This document shows, one piece after another, positions 34,561 to 48,010 of a DNA stretch of 64,000 bases. The position numbers and the translations under genes were made by a program. Origin of the DNA: Liolophura sinensis (taxonomy: Eukaryota > Mollusca > Polyplacophora > Chitonida > Chitonidae); assembly GCF_032854445.1 (NCBI RefSeq), contig NC_088306.1, positions 1,366,501 to 1,430,500 on the forward strand. Direction: 5' to 3'. Below the pieces are notes generated by a model. The model made no database searches. It was given only the letters and a program-made list of their open reading frames with translations, and had not been told where the DNA came from. Positions within the stretch are counted from its first letter, which is position 1. Every line of letters starts with the position of its first letter.

Positions 34561-35822
34561 CTCCAAGCTTTCACGTTAAACGTTTTGTCAGATACCTGTT
34601 GGTGTCCAGAGGTTTCGTCCGCGCAAAACTGTCTCTTACCAGTCACTTTTAGTTCCACAAAACCTCGTAATGTTCTCATGTTAAGTGACGTCCAGTGGAC
34701 CGCCCTTCCACAGAGCAGACATGTTTCGCATAGATTAACAGCGTGACATGCGCTGAGACGCATTTCCAGTGTAATCAATATGGCGCACTGGGAATTAATA
34801 AACCAATCAGAGTGCACTTACGTCATCATTTTGAACCGTTGATTATCGTTGTTGTGATTGGAGCTTTGTTAAGGGTTTCGGTACAACGATGTCCGCTCAA
34901 CACGAGAAAACGCAGGACAGATGAGATTGTACGAGACTGCATGCATGTGAACTTTAAACCCAAATGACAATGGAAAAATCAGGTATCGAGGAGTGTAAAG
35001 GAAATCTAACACACACGGGTAACATTTATTAAACATTTATTTGCAAAAGTAGAAAATTAAAAAAAAAATACAAACACAAAATCATATATAAAAACGTTAT
35101 TGAAGCAAGTTTTGGACGTGAGTTTGAGCATATTTTACCATACTGATTCCGGCCCATTTTATAAAGTTACCAAAGAGACTATGTCACGGTTATGGTAAGT
35201 CGATGACATTAAGCCGGGTGAAGGATACGGATGCATGATTCAAGATGTCGTACTTAAATGAAAAGAGAGCTTAAAGTTGAAGTAAGCATCGCTAGGCATA
35301 CAGTTAAAAATTATATGTAGGAGTAGTTTTAGTCACATTTTAGGCATTTTAAACACACATGCATTCAAATATTTAAATTCGCCTTAGATTTTATTTATTT
35401 TCGCCTGTAAGCCAAGCTGTTTGTAACGGGCATCATAGAATTCAAACATTTAAATGCGTTTAGCACTCTTTAAAAAGTCGGACAAAATAAACTAAGGTTT
35501 TTTTGTACCGCATAATTTTCAGATGTCAGTCTGGTGAGCCTTTTTCAATTTTCAACCTTATTTCATGTGAAATATAAAAATGAAGAAGAACGTATCTCAT
35601 GGCACTATTTCCCCCCCAAAACATTACTGAGAAAACACGATTGAGAAAACTTTATGATTTCACTTCAGTTTTCCTCGTTTCAGACAATTTCGAACTACTG
35701 AGCACAGTGAAGATAGGATGACTCCCGTTTGAGCTATCTAGTTCCATATGTTAAAGCTACGCGTACATCCTAAACGTCAGGCACAAATGGAAAAGTTATC
35801 TCCCCTCCGACTGTCACCGTTT
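34561..35822. other. Gene-free stretch
   Basis: No coding exon recognised. Minus-strand AATAAA hexamers near 35393 could serve the metalloprotease gene if its last exon is at 35823-35983. Confidence 0.35.
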
Positions 35823-35983
35823 TTAATCTTCTTGACTGCTCGATTCCGGTTTATTCATTCTCACTGCAGGGATTGTGGGGAGATTTTCGCCACCACGATC
35901 AAGCCTCCAGAACCAATGGAAGAAGTAAAGACTGGATATCGTTCCGAAACGGGCTGCCCATCCAAAATCCGTCGATCCTGAGC
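35823..35983 (-). CDS. Metalloprotease candidate last exon
   Basis: A strong acceptor (tgtcccctttcccag) followed by an open frame of 52 codons to TAA at 35823-35825, in the phase required by exon 26. It encodes no recognised domain. The 3.3-kb intron it implies is the longest in the gene and contains SINEs. It could be coincidental. Confidence 0.4.
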
Positions 35984-38900
35984 CTGGGAAAGGGGACATA
36001 GACATGCGATAAGTATTTATATGCAATGATCAAAATTTAAATAAAAAGACTCTTTTTAAAGTGATTTCTCATCTAGCCCACCAAAATACATGTATATAGG
36101 AGTCGTGTAGAATGGCATAATAAAACTGTTAAATTAACAAAGGAATAAATAAATAAATAAACACAAAGCACATAATGCCACCAGAAACACCTTAAACTGA
36201 ACAACTTCCCCTTAAAGTCCTTTTGACGAGAGAAGTTCCAGTCTAAGACACAAACAGATGTAGTGCAATTAAACATGTTTTGACTGGTGTAAATTTATGC
36301 CACGTTTTCAATTGATTGGAGTGAATCTATACAACTGAAAGCCAAAACCAACTGTCATATTATTTATCTAACTTGAACGGTATAGAACGAAGATCTTCAG
36401 TTTCCTCAGAACTCAAGAACATTTCTGACGGCTGAGAACTGTAACGGGGGTGTACACTGAATAGTCCTAAGTGAGCTACCATCCTTGGGCAAGTATATGA
36501 CAAACGTCGCGATGCAGCAGAGCTAACGGTCCCTGGATTCGAACCTGCGACCTCACTGGTCAAGGCCGAATCGATCGGCGAGAAGAATACACCTAGGCCT
36601 ACTTTAAGCGATTTGGCCAACGAGAACCTCTTCATAACTTAAAACCAATGTAAAGACGTGAAAATGTGAAGATCAGAAATATTGTTCACTCGAAAGGTGG
36701 ATTTTATTTATTTATTGGTATTAAACGCTGTAATCAACAAATTATTACTCATGTAACGGTGATGAGGTTTATGTGTAGAGGAAATCGAAAAGCCCGGAGG
36801 ATACCGGAGTGCCCGGACGAAATCGGAGTGCCCGAGTGAAAACAATCGAACTTCACTATTGGTACTTGACAAATCTATTTACTTAAAGCTGCAGTCGTAG
36901 CTGCGAGAGCTGGATTAGATTTATTTATTTATTTATTTGTTTGGTGTTTTACGCCGTGCTCAAGAATATTTCACTTATACGACGGCGGCCAGCATTTTGA
37001 TGGAAGGAAACCGGGCAGAGCCCGTGGGAAACCCACGACCATCCGCAGGTTGCTGACAGACTTTCCCACTTACGGCCGGAGAGGAAGCCAACATGAGCTG
37101 GACTTGAACTCACAGCGACCGTATTGGTGAGAGCTGGATTAGAGCACAAGACTTCATGGTGGAAAATACATTGATTGGTTTGTCTGGGTGAGCTATATTA
37201 TGCTGATGTGCAACAATGCAAGGACAGTTATTTGTAATACAGACGTGACATTGCACTTTTACCTGAGAACTCCCCCCCCCCCCCCACCTCCCCCAAGGTT
37301 CGTGATTTGTGATAGACAGAATAACTTTGTTAATTCGTATTCATATCATGCTGACATCAGTACCGTGATGAAACACGAAGTGTATACTAAAGAAATCTTC
37401 TTTGTGCAGTGTTAAGGTTTTATGTGATGAGGCCATACTGAGTCAAATGACAAGGTGATAGAGGCTCATACTAGATCACTATATTAGTCATTTGACTCAT
37501 ATGACATCAGTGCTGGCCTAGTCCCGGTTATGAAGGGGTGATTCAGATGTCTTTGTTGTTTGCGACAAAGACCGATACAAATTAAAAACCATGCAAAAAG
37601 CCACGGTTTTGTGCAACAAGCGAAAGCATCCCCAGATAATGAAGCATAAAGCAAATACATAATTTTTGCAAAGCATGTAGAAAACACATTATCCCATATA
37701 AAGCAAAAAGCATGCTTATGCAAATTTTAACCATTTCCAATCATAGACAATGGATTTGTGGTAAGCTAAGTCATAGAAACTTTTACTTTAAAAGTAACAC
37801 CACAGACGTGACCAAAATGACACAAATTTTAAAGTCAACATTTACTCCTGTCGCATTTATATATTAAGTTTGACATCCTTATTCAGCCAGTGTCCTTTGC
37901 CAGCTTTGACAGCAGTACAGTGTCAAAAGCAAATCAACGTTTGCAGCGCAAAGCCTAAATACATACGGGGCAACCTACTGAACACTGACCAAATCAATTT
38001 GAATTTTTACGTAATTTTATTTCAGCTACAAGATGATCCAAAATTACCTTTTTAATTTTGAATCTATTGAAGGTGTTAGTGCAATAAGCATGTGGTTTTA
38101 ACTCCCAAGTCGTCACCATATTACGGCAGTTAATTCGCGTCTATCCTACTACTTGCTTGAATAAGCGAATGCTCCTCATCCGGGTACTTACGCTTTGATT
38201 CAGAGAGTACTGTACTCTCCCAAATTTTAAGACAGACAACCTATAGGAACACGATGCAGATATTTATTTATTTACTGATTGGTGTCGAACGCCGTACTGA
38301 AGATACAACGGCAGCCAGGAATATGGGTGAACCGGCGTGTTCGGAGTAAACCACGGACCTTCGACAAGTATCTGACAAACCTACTGACTTCAAGCCGAAG
38401 CCGGACGAGTGAGAGCTGGATTCCATTTCGCCTATCTCACCGAGGTCTGTTGTTGTAGTCACTCTCTATAACAACTAGTCGCTAACAAGATCTGAAAAAA
38501 TTCTATTTTCAGTGTCTGTGCAATGAAAAGATTTCTTCTGTACTTAAAGAAAGTGAAGTCGGCTGTTTCATTCATTTGTGTATTGATAGGAGGATTCTGA
38601 CTGGTACTGAGGTTTGACCTCCCCAACCAAAAGATGGCTCATCAAACGAGCTGTATACGAATTCTTGCTTTTTCTCAGATCTTGGCAGGGACAAGTCAGT
38701 TTTGAGAGTGGTTACTAGACCTGATTAGATCCGACTTTTGTGATACTGACGACAACATAAAGACTGTACAGCACTGAGAGTAAAAACAGAGCAGTGACGA
38801 CAGCGTGATAGTTGAAACATTGGCATATGCATGGTAACACTTAACCGGTGAAATTCGGCCCTTTCTCAATATACCTCAGTTAGGGTGTAAATTTTGAAAG

Positions 38901-41900
38901 TAATAGGAACTTAAACTTCCCTAACACCGGGGCATAAGCAGAATTCTCCATTCTAATAAACTATATACATAATTAGATTCTAAGAGGCATATACGCACCG
39001 ATGTAAACAGAAAAAGGTTTTTTTTTTTGCATCATATAGAGTAACGGTATAAAATGATACAGATAACCTAAGGTTGTAAGCTATTTGATCTCACTTGCGA
39101 TTTGAAGAACATTTTCGTCAAGCCAATAAACCACGACAACAAAAAAGGTGAGAACAATTAGTAAATAGTAACAAGTTACAAACGGCATGTGCTTTTTGAA
39201 ACACTGACAAATGAAAAGCCTTCACATGCGCACATCAAAGCAAACGAATGATAGACGCATATTTCTATCATAATGGAACCTAATACAGCATGAGGCTCAA
39301 GTGAGAGAAAGTAATATAAATCAGTACCTGATGATTGGTTGGGGAGGCTCGGCGCAAGTGTTGTTGGGAAGGGTTCGTCACTTCCGTCTGCGCAGTCATC
39401 GACTCCGTTATCAACCAGTCGGAGATCGACACACGAGCCGTCATCGCACGTGAACTCTGAAGGTGTGCACTGTGGGAAGACAAGGTTAGAGTTCGTGTTA
39501 AAGACAAATTTTCAAGATGGGCTTGTATATTTCGACATTTCACGTATATGACAGCAGTAAGGTTTGTGATGGAGGAAACCAGAGAGTGAACTAACTTTAT
39601 AACATTTTCTGTCAGTGTTTTTAGAATGTCAAAAATGTGGTGTCACATAGTCACTAAATGTAGCAGTTTTGTGTCCAAGTGAAAAACCCAAACAGAAAAA
39701 ATAACTGACAAATGTAACACAATTATCATCTTGTATTTACGTTAAATCAAAAACTTAAAGTTGCAGTTTATCTTTTACATATGTTGCATATGTTTGTTGA
39801 GAATGCCACCTACCGGAATGTGAAGGTAAAATGTAAAGGAATCGTAAAGCGATGTTATATATGATACAGTTAACAGTAGAATGAAGGCCAATTGAAAGTC
39901 AATACTGAAACATAAGGTTTTACCTCAGCCAATGAAATGTTTTGTGAGTTACACTGAACGGGCGGAGTGCTGCCAGTGGGGCTTGCTTCTGTAAACGAAA
40001 TGGAACACATTTCTCCTGAAGATGTTGCACGTGGTATTTCAAAAGTAAGCGAGTTAATATAATGTCAATTTAAATACTTAAATGCTTAAATATACAATAC
40101 AACTTAATAGTTAAAAAACTTAAAGGTATCCAAAATGTGAGTGTAATACCATGACAACCATGTGTGTGATACATTAAATAGTGTTTCTAATTTACTTTGT
40201 AGCCTAAATCCGTATGGCCATCTAGACAAGGTGTCAACTAGAGGTTTGAGGACAGGTCATCAGCCTGGTGAATTAACTGTCGCAGGCAAGAAAGCCTTCA
40301 AGTTCAAAGGGGAACAACAACAAAAGGAAGACTGTTACAGGAAAAAGGCAATGTTTGGAGACGTAACAAAATGGGGTTGAACAGAAAGAAGGTCTGTTTT
40401 TGGTGGCATGCAGTCATGCGCACAGCAAAGAGATTTCAAGGAAACCGTATTTACTTAAGACTTTCTTTAAGACCCCTTTAATCTTACGGCAGTAGCCACA
40501 GCTTTTGGCGCAGTTAAGTTCCATGTTGGCCGCATCACTCTCACACTTCCCGTTCGCTTTCTTTGTTGCACAGTTCGCAAGTTTGTCCTTACATAGGCCT
40601 GGGAAAAAACACAACTAATGAGTCACAACTAAACAGTCACCATTAATGAGTCACATTTATAAGTCATAACTAAACAGTCACCATTAATGAGTCACATTTA
40701 TAAGTCATAACTAAAGAGTTATGTCATGGTTATTTTTATGATAAGTTTCAACAGTTTCTTCTGAATAATTGTTCAACAATTTGGTAATTTTGAATACTTG
40801 TGCAGTGCTCGAATGAATGAAACAGATGATCGGCTCTTAAATGTATTAAAATGCACAGGAAATACATATCCATTACTATATGATTTCTCGTGATTTTCTT
40901 TCCTTTTTTTGCGAGAAAACCCGTCTCACAAAAAGCATCTGACTTACTTTCACACTGTAGTCCACCGTATCCAATTGGACATTCACACCGACACGTGGAT
41001 GTGTTCAGAGTACCGCAGTTGTGACAGGCGCTTATCTTACACGTTTGGCATTTATCTCCCTTGAATGGCAGACGACACCTACAATTGTCGCCAAATTCCC
41101 GTTCGTTGTTACACTGACATGTGTCCGTTACTGGGTCCATAAATTCCCCATTAAAACAAACTTTTCTGCTTGTCAAGCTACAATCAGAACCTGAAAGAAC
41201 AAACCATATCCAGTTTCAAATGGCAGCCAGCATTATGATAAGAGGAAGCTGGGCACAGCCTGGTGGGGTGTCAAGGTCATTATCACGTAGGATTGGAGAG
41301 GAAGCCAGCATGAGCTGGACAGTCTCATGTAACTTTTAAACTTTACAATGTAATACACTGACTTCTTCATAATTAAATAAATTTAACCCTCTGTCCACAA
41401 ATGACAGAACATTCCATTCGTTTTTGCCTTCCTCATCGTATAAACGTAGTATAGGACAACAGATTGGAAACGTAAATAACAGAGTTTTAAGTGACGTTAA
41501 TATAACAATTGCGATATTTATTTCTAAATTGTATGATAATTCAGATTATGTGTTTTTTGTGTTTGAATGGAGTGTAGGGAAATTAGGTTCCATAGGACAC
41601 TCCAAAATATAAAACAAGAAATAAGAAGTGGATTTCTTTTCCAGAGGCCACTTTCACAAAGGTGCATACTTGTACGATATCGCACATATAGGACAATGGT
41701 AAGTTAATAGCGACGTATAAAATATCGTAGGCTTATGACAAATGCTTTGTGAAAGTCGTCCCATATCTTTAGGGAAGAATTCCAAAACTGACATCTCATT
41801 AAAGTGACCAAGGAGGTGATAATACAAATACAAAACGATGAAAACCAGGTTGTGCTGGGAAAAAGTCACGGACCCAGATATGTAATTAACAAAAACGCTG

Positions 41901-44900
41901 TAATCAGCAGGTACATACCCCCAAATCCGGGAGGACACTGACATCCGCAGTTCCACCACGTGCCACCGTTTTGACAAGTTCCATTACAATGGCGATCTGA
42001 AAAAAAGACCACTTTTATATATACAAACCAGCAAAGATATACAAGAAAGTGTATAACAAATTAGAATGACATCATGTATGGCGGGCATTGAACAGTTGTC
42101 CATTAAAACACACCAGGAATGCTCTAAACCCTTAAATTTAATCATTTAATTTGCCCCTGGGAAACGCTCGACCATCCACAGGTTCGTAGTAATTTTGGGA
42201 CTTACTGCTAAGTGGCATGGAGAAATCAAACTCTATTCCATTGTTGACTGCACCTGTTGTCTGGTAAACCTGAAACAAAAGGGCACCGCTTTATAATCCC
42301 ACATACATTCAGTGCGCATGGACATGTCAACAATTTCATACAAGGCACAGTATTTGCTGCAGACAGAGTATAAAATTTGATAATATCTAAAATGAGGTGT
42401 AGTTCAAATGTGATACAAGTATAAACCTTAAAAAAAATAAAAAAATATTTACTTTATTTATTTTGAATTCATCGCTTTTTCGGTAGAGAAAATAGCACGT
42501 AAGACTGAAAAATGACCCACAATTGAGGAAAAGGGGGAGAAAACTTCACGGCAGAAGATATAACCATTAATAATTAAACACTTGAGAATTCTGAAGCAAC
42601 TCGTCAGATTCTCCGTAATACTGTTCAGGATCCTGATTCTTGCCGTGGCATTTAAGAGTTGGGAATGACGTAAAGGGAGAGATTTTTATTGATAAATCCT
42701 CATATCTATTCGCTGACGACGTTTCGATGTAAAAACTAACATCGTTGCTAAACTCTTTTTCCACAAGAAATCTTAGCCAATCGGAATTGTCGTACTATTT
42801 CAAATGCCGCCTACCTTTACAATGAGAGGCTGGTCTATTGGTCCTTTGGCCAGCAGATATTCTCGGCTGTCGTATCGCCACGCAGTGCCGCCAAAACTGA
42901 CCTCTGACGTTAGCGTGTCCGCCACGCCGCTACTCCCTGATCTTTGTGCCAAAATCGCTACGCCATCCTTCGTCCAAAGTTCTATGGGCATAATCGAACA
43001 TTGCTAAGGTATATTTTCACGTGCTTTAAGACAAAATGGAAAGAGATTTCAAGCGCGATTTGAGCCTTTTCTTTCCTAATCAAAGAATACACTGCTTTCG
43101 GAGATGACTGGTTGTTTGGGTAGCTTAAAGACAGAGATCGTTGGTTCAAATCCCCAACTGGTAAGCCCCGTCACGTTGTTAGATTTGTTTTGTTCTATTG
43201 AATGAGTGTTGGGGTTTAACGTCACGCTCAACAATTTTTCAGTCATATGACGACGAAGGAATCCTTAGGGTGTATGTAATGTACCTCCTTGTTGCAGGAC
43301 GGATTTCCACCGCTCTTTTATCTAGTGCTGCTTCACTGAGACGACTTACTGAAGGTAAGTGAGCAGCCCCGCCCGAGCCATTATACTGATATGGGTCAAC
43401 CATTCGTTGCACTAACCTCTTCATGCTAAAGTCTTAGGTGTGACGCGACCCAGGATTGAGCTTGGATCTACCGCTCCCGAAGCGGACGCTCTACCAACTA
43501 TCAGGGCCGGTCGTTTGTTCTATTGAGATTTAATGGCAATTTCAACTTTCATTTCGGTCATGGATATACCAAGACCATGTCTCATTTTCACTGTTCCACC
43601 CCAATGATTCTTGGTGCAAAGCCATGCCGAACACACTAGACATGACGCCCCAATCACGATTTCTATTCATGACTTACCCAGGTACATTCTAGGGGCCCGA
43701 GCCTTCTGTCGCTTCATCGCGATCTCGATGTCGTACGATCCGGCAGGAAGGTCGATCACAGTTATACGTTTTCCTGTAGCAGTGAAATATTTAATTTATT
43801 CAGATGATTTGTATTAAATATGGAAACACAATGGCTGTCAAGTTTATATGATGGAAGGTAAATCGGGAAGAGCGTCCCACATACGACCGGAGAGGAAACC
43901 AATATAAGCTGGATGCGATCGCATTGGTGGTTAACTACCACAAACACAAGATGTTGATTTGAAATAGAAAAAAAAACAGACATTCGTACCTGGGTCTGAG
44001 CGCACATCCACTCCGGATACAGCGTCACAGCTGAAACCATCCCCGCCACAAACTCCGCATCTGTCAAATGTTTTCCCGGGAAGTTTACCGTCACAACCAA
44101 AAGCCTTAAAATATAATTCAACAGTAATTTTGAACGAGTATATAGATGAGCATGAACTGCAAAATCGGGAATTTGAGAAACTTTTTTCAGAAGTTTGTTA
44201 ATAGTTGTAATGTAACTTGCAACATCTCTTTGACATCTCTAAAACTAGGTTCATTATTCGGTCATTGAACAAAACAGAGTTACCTACCTTACAATGACCT
44301 CTGACACAGTGACCCTTGAGCCCGGCAGCTCTGGGCCAGTCAGATCTCTCTATATTCAGATCACAGGGCACCCCGTCGTCGTAAAGCCCCCACTTCGTGT
44401 AGAGTCCGTTACTTCCGCCGTCTATACGATCACACTTTATCTCGCACTGACCGATTCCTGAGGGAGAGGTCAATTTTATGATTCACAACGACAAAAAATA
44501 ATATTCTCTTTGTAAAAAGACAATTAGACTTCCTACTGATATTAAATTTAGCTTTCAACAACTTTTAAAAAAAAACATTCCCTTGACATTCCCGCGCTTC
44601 TTCCAACTTCGATTTCTGCCAACAAAAACTGCTCTGTTTAGTAATTATAATACTATACGTGTGGTAAAAGTTCAATACAAGCAAGCCAAGAGACAGCCTC
44701 TAGTGCGCCAGGGGTTTATAAGTGGTATGCATGTGGCTGGTGTCAGAGGATTTTGCTCACTTAACGTCTTACCACAGCTGTAAGTCTGCACACTAAGCAA
44801 ATGAAGGCTAGGTGAATAGTACAGGAATGCTTGTCCCCTGCTACAAGTGTACTAATAGTGTGCCAGCAGCACACCACTACATCTCCTCTCTTTAGCCTTC

Positions 44901-47900
44901 TTCAAACTGCAATGTGTTACGTAACCCACACTACATGATAGGCCTATTATTATTTTTTGACGAAGGATATGCAAGACAAGGGAAAACAATAGCTAAAAAT
45001 AATCACATTGCTTTTTTTAGAAATTGATGCTAAATATACTAAGTTTCAGACTAAAGCTGACGACCCACACACCCTCCAACTTCTTCCAAACGGATATGTC
45101 ACTCACCAATGTCACGATAACTGGACCCTGTCGGGGCAAACATGCTGCTGTCCAGGACCCCGTTACGTAACAACTTCCGACAAACTTCTCCAGCCCGAAG
45201 CTTCCTAAGAATGGCGACGTCGTTGACGTCACCTGGACAGTCCTGCATGCAAGTAAACATGAAAATATGCATGAAATGTTGTTCACAATATTTAGCATTC
45301 CTTTTCAACGACAGAAACTCTGCATTTTACAGGGATACATAGCTAGACCCTTTATTGTCCAAACATGCTCTGACGTTAGGTTTGGCAAAAATTTTGTTCG
45401 ATAAGGTATGGCTCCAAACCAACTTAAAAGAGCGCTTCATTTAAAAGCCTTACATTGTCGGTGTGGAAGTTTGTCACAAAAAATCTACACATCAAATACA
45501 TCCCCATGTCCCGAAGTTTGCAGATACCTGTGTTCGTTATCTTTTCGTCTGTCGATTTATCTCCAGCGATTGGGCCCGACATTCCGTGGTGATTCTCAAA
45601 GTGCCCCTCTGTACTTACAGCCTAGACATATTTGATAAGCGCAGGTAACTGCATCAGGTATTTAGAGCATTCTCTGAAGTTAGTTTGAGGCCCTTCTTGC
45701 CCGAACAAACTTTTACCAAACCTAAAGTCAGAGCAATATCGGACTTTATAGCTGCTCTAGAACTACGGTACGGTGCTTTTACTGTCACAATGTTCGCAAT
45801 TAATTTCAGACGTTTTAATTTTTCAGAAACGACAGGAACGAGAGACCTGAAAAATGCAGATTAAGTGTGTATAAGTATTCATATATATCTTGTTCTTAAG
45901 TACTTCTTTGTTCGCTCGCTGACATCATCATATTTTTGGCACTGATGTTTTTTTTTCACTCTAGCCTTCCGTACCTGAGTGTTGGCGAGCTCTGCTCTGT
46001 ACTCTTCACCCTCACAGTCTGGGCTATTCAGTGGTCTGTGAGTAAAGAAACCAAACTGTCAGCTAAAAAGAGGCCAGGTAGCATTTATGACCATTATTGC
46101 TGAACGTCCCATTCATCAATATTATTACTAGAAGAAAGCTGTCGGGCTCATGGATCGAGGACATTGGTAGATCCAGGACCAAACCACCTCCTGTTGGCAG
46201 GTAGGACCACGTGACAAATCTCCAGACGTAAAGTCGCAGCTGAACCTACGGGAGATGGATTCGAACCTGCGACATCATTGCCCATGGACCAAATGGCCGT
46301 GGCGAGACCGACGCCTTAGCGAAATTTGCCAGCGAGAACCCCTATCGAAACAGTGAAGCTGTACACAAATAATAAATGTCAAGAGGACGCTGGATGGCTC
46401 AAAGGGGTTCAGCGCTGGAACACTGCCACTGTCAGGCCCTTTGCCAAAGAGGTCGTGTGGTCGAATCCAGCTCTAGCCGCTTCAGCCCCAGCTCTATGTC
46501 ACGGCGTTTGTCAGGCACATGGAAAAGGGAGGTGGTTGACCTAGATTTCTCCACCGATATACCTGGCCACCGTCATATACATACACTAAGATACATTCTT
46601 GAGTACGTCGAACAGTTAATTAATTAAATGCCAGCATTAGACATGCACCATGTAGATCAATTTTGACGACTCAAACAAGCGATAGGCAGGTTCAGTGTAG
46701 ACTCACTTGGGGTTGTCACATTTTCTGCGTGAGACTTTGGCACCTGTTCCACACGAGCGACTGGCAGGCACGAACGGCTCAAACTCGGACCATCCACCTT
46801 GCTGGATCGGAACTCGGTCAGCGGCAAGGTGCAGCTCCTCGTAAGTCAGGCATCCGCCTGCGCTGCGCAGACAAGCCTGCAGACAATGGGAACAGAATGC
46901 ATAATGACTTTCACTCTTCCAAAAGCAAACTTGTAGGCGAAACATTCTTTTATTTTGAATGTGAATCATCCATGTCGGCACCATCCCGACAATAAAACAG
47001 ACAAAAAATGAGGAATTTCGTAAGAATGGGTTATGGCATATATCTCTCTGTAGAAGAGTGTGCTTATTTATCTGAAGGGTTATTAACAAATTATTCAAGA
47101 AGATTTATCACACATGTGGCGGAAATGGATTTTACTGGAGGAGAAAACCGGAAGACCCGGAGTAAACCATCGTCAATGATTAGGTACCTTTGTACAGAAG
47201 AAGTCCGGATATCAATACTATTTGGTTGAGAACGTTATACCCTCTACGAAGAGTCGTTTTTGTTAGAAAAGAAAAGAAAATAGTTTATTAATATTTGAAT
47301 TATGAAGCTAGTTATAAGCTAAATCTTGTTTTAGACAGCTGTCTACTGAGAAGGTAACTATGGAAGCTTCACGGCCTGCTATGTCCTGCATCAATCTGTT
47401 TCGCGTATGAAGGTGACTGACCTTGCCGGGGCCACAGTACATCCCCTGGATGTTGTTCCGCCGGATCACCATCTCGCCGTAGCGTGGACCTATGTTGGTG
47501 TTCAGGCACACATGATAGGTACAGCTGTCCTGTAAATGAGAGGAACAAACATCTCCGTGTTATTCTTTCAAGGGATGTTTTAGACTAGACGATATTTAAA
47601 GAGCCATAGATTACGTTTGTCCAAACCCAATGGCAGTTGTTCACTCATAATGTGTAGCATTCTGTGACCGAACTCAGTAAAGTGAATGCAAGAAACATCA
47701 TAGCATGTATACTTAATATGCATTCTGTTGATTTTAATTTATCATCAGATAAAAAAATGTTCTTTTGGTATTCTAAAAACTATTTTGACATAAAAGTCAC
47801 GTATTTAAGAACACACAGCAGGTGAATTAGAGGCTAAAAGCTCACCAACGAAGCCAAATGAGGGAACACCCAGAACCGGAAGCCAGCACCAACTTGTCCT

Positions 47901-47946
47901 TCACATGATTCGTCTTTCGTCTCGTACATTCCTGGAAATGAAAACA

Positions 47947-48010
<64 letters not shown>

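Noticed and set aside
42567-42775. Open frame between metalloprotease exons 20 and 21 resembling spacer sequence
   Set aside because: Using it would need an intron of only about 20 or 43 bases or break the phase. Exon 20 joins exon 21 (42269) in phase and gives the expected spacer sequence without it.
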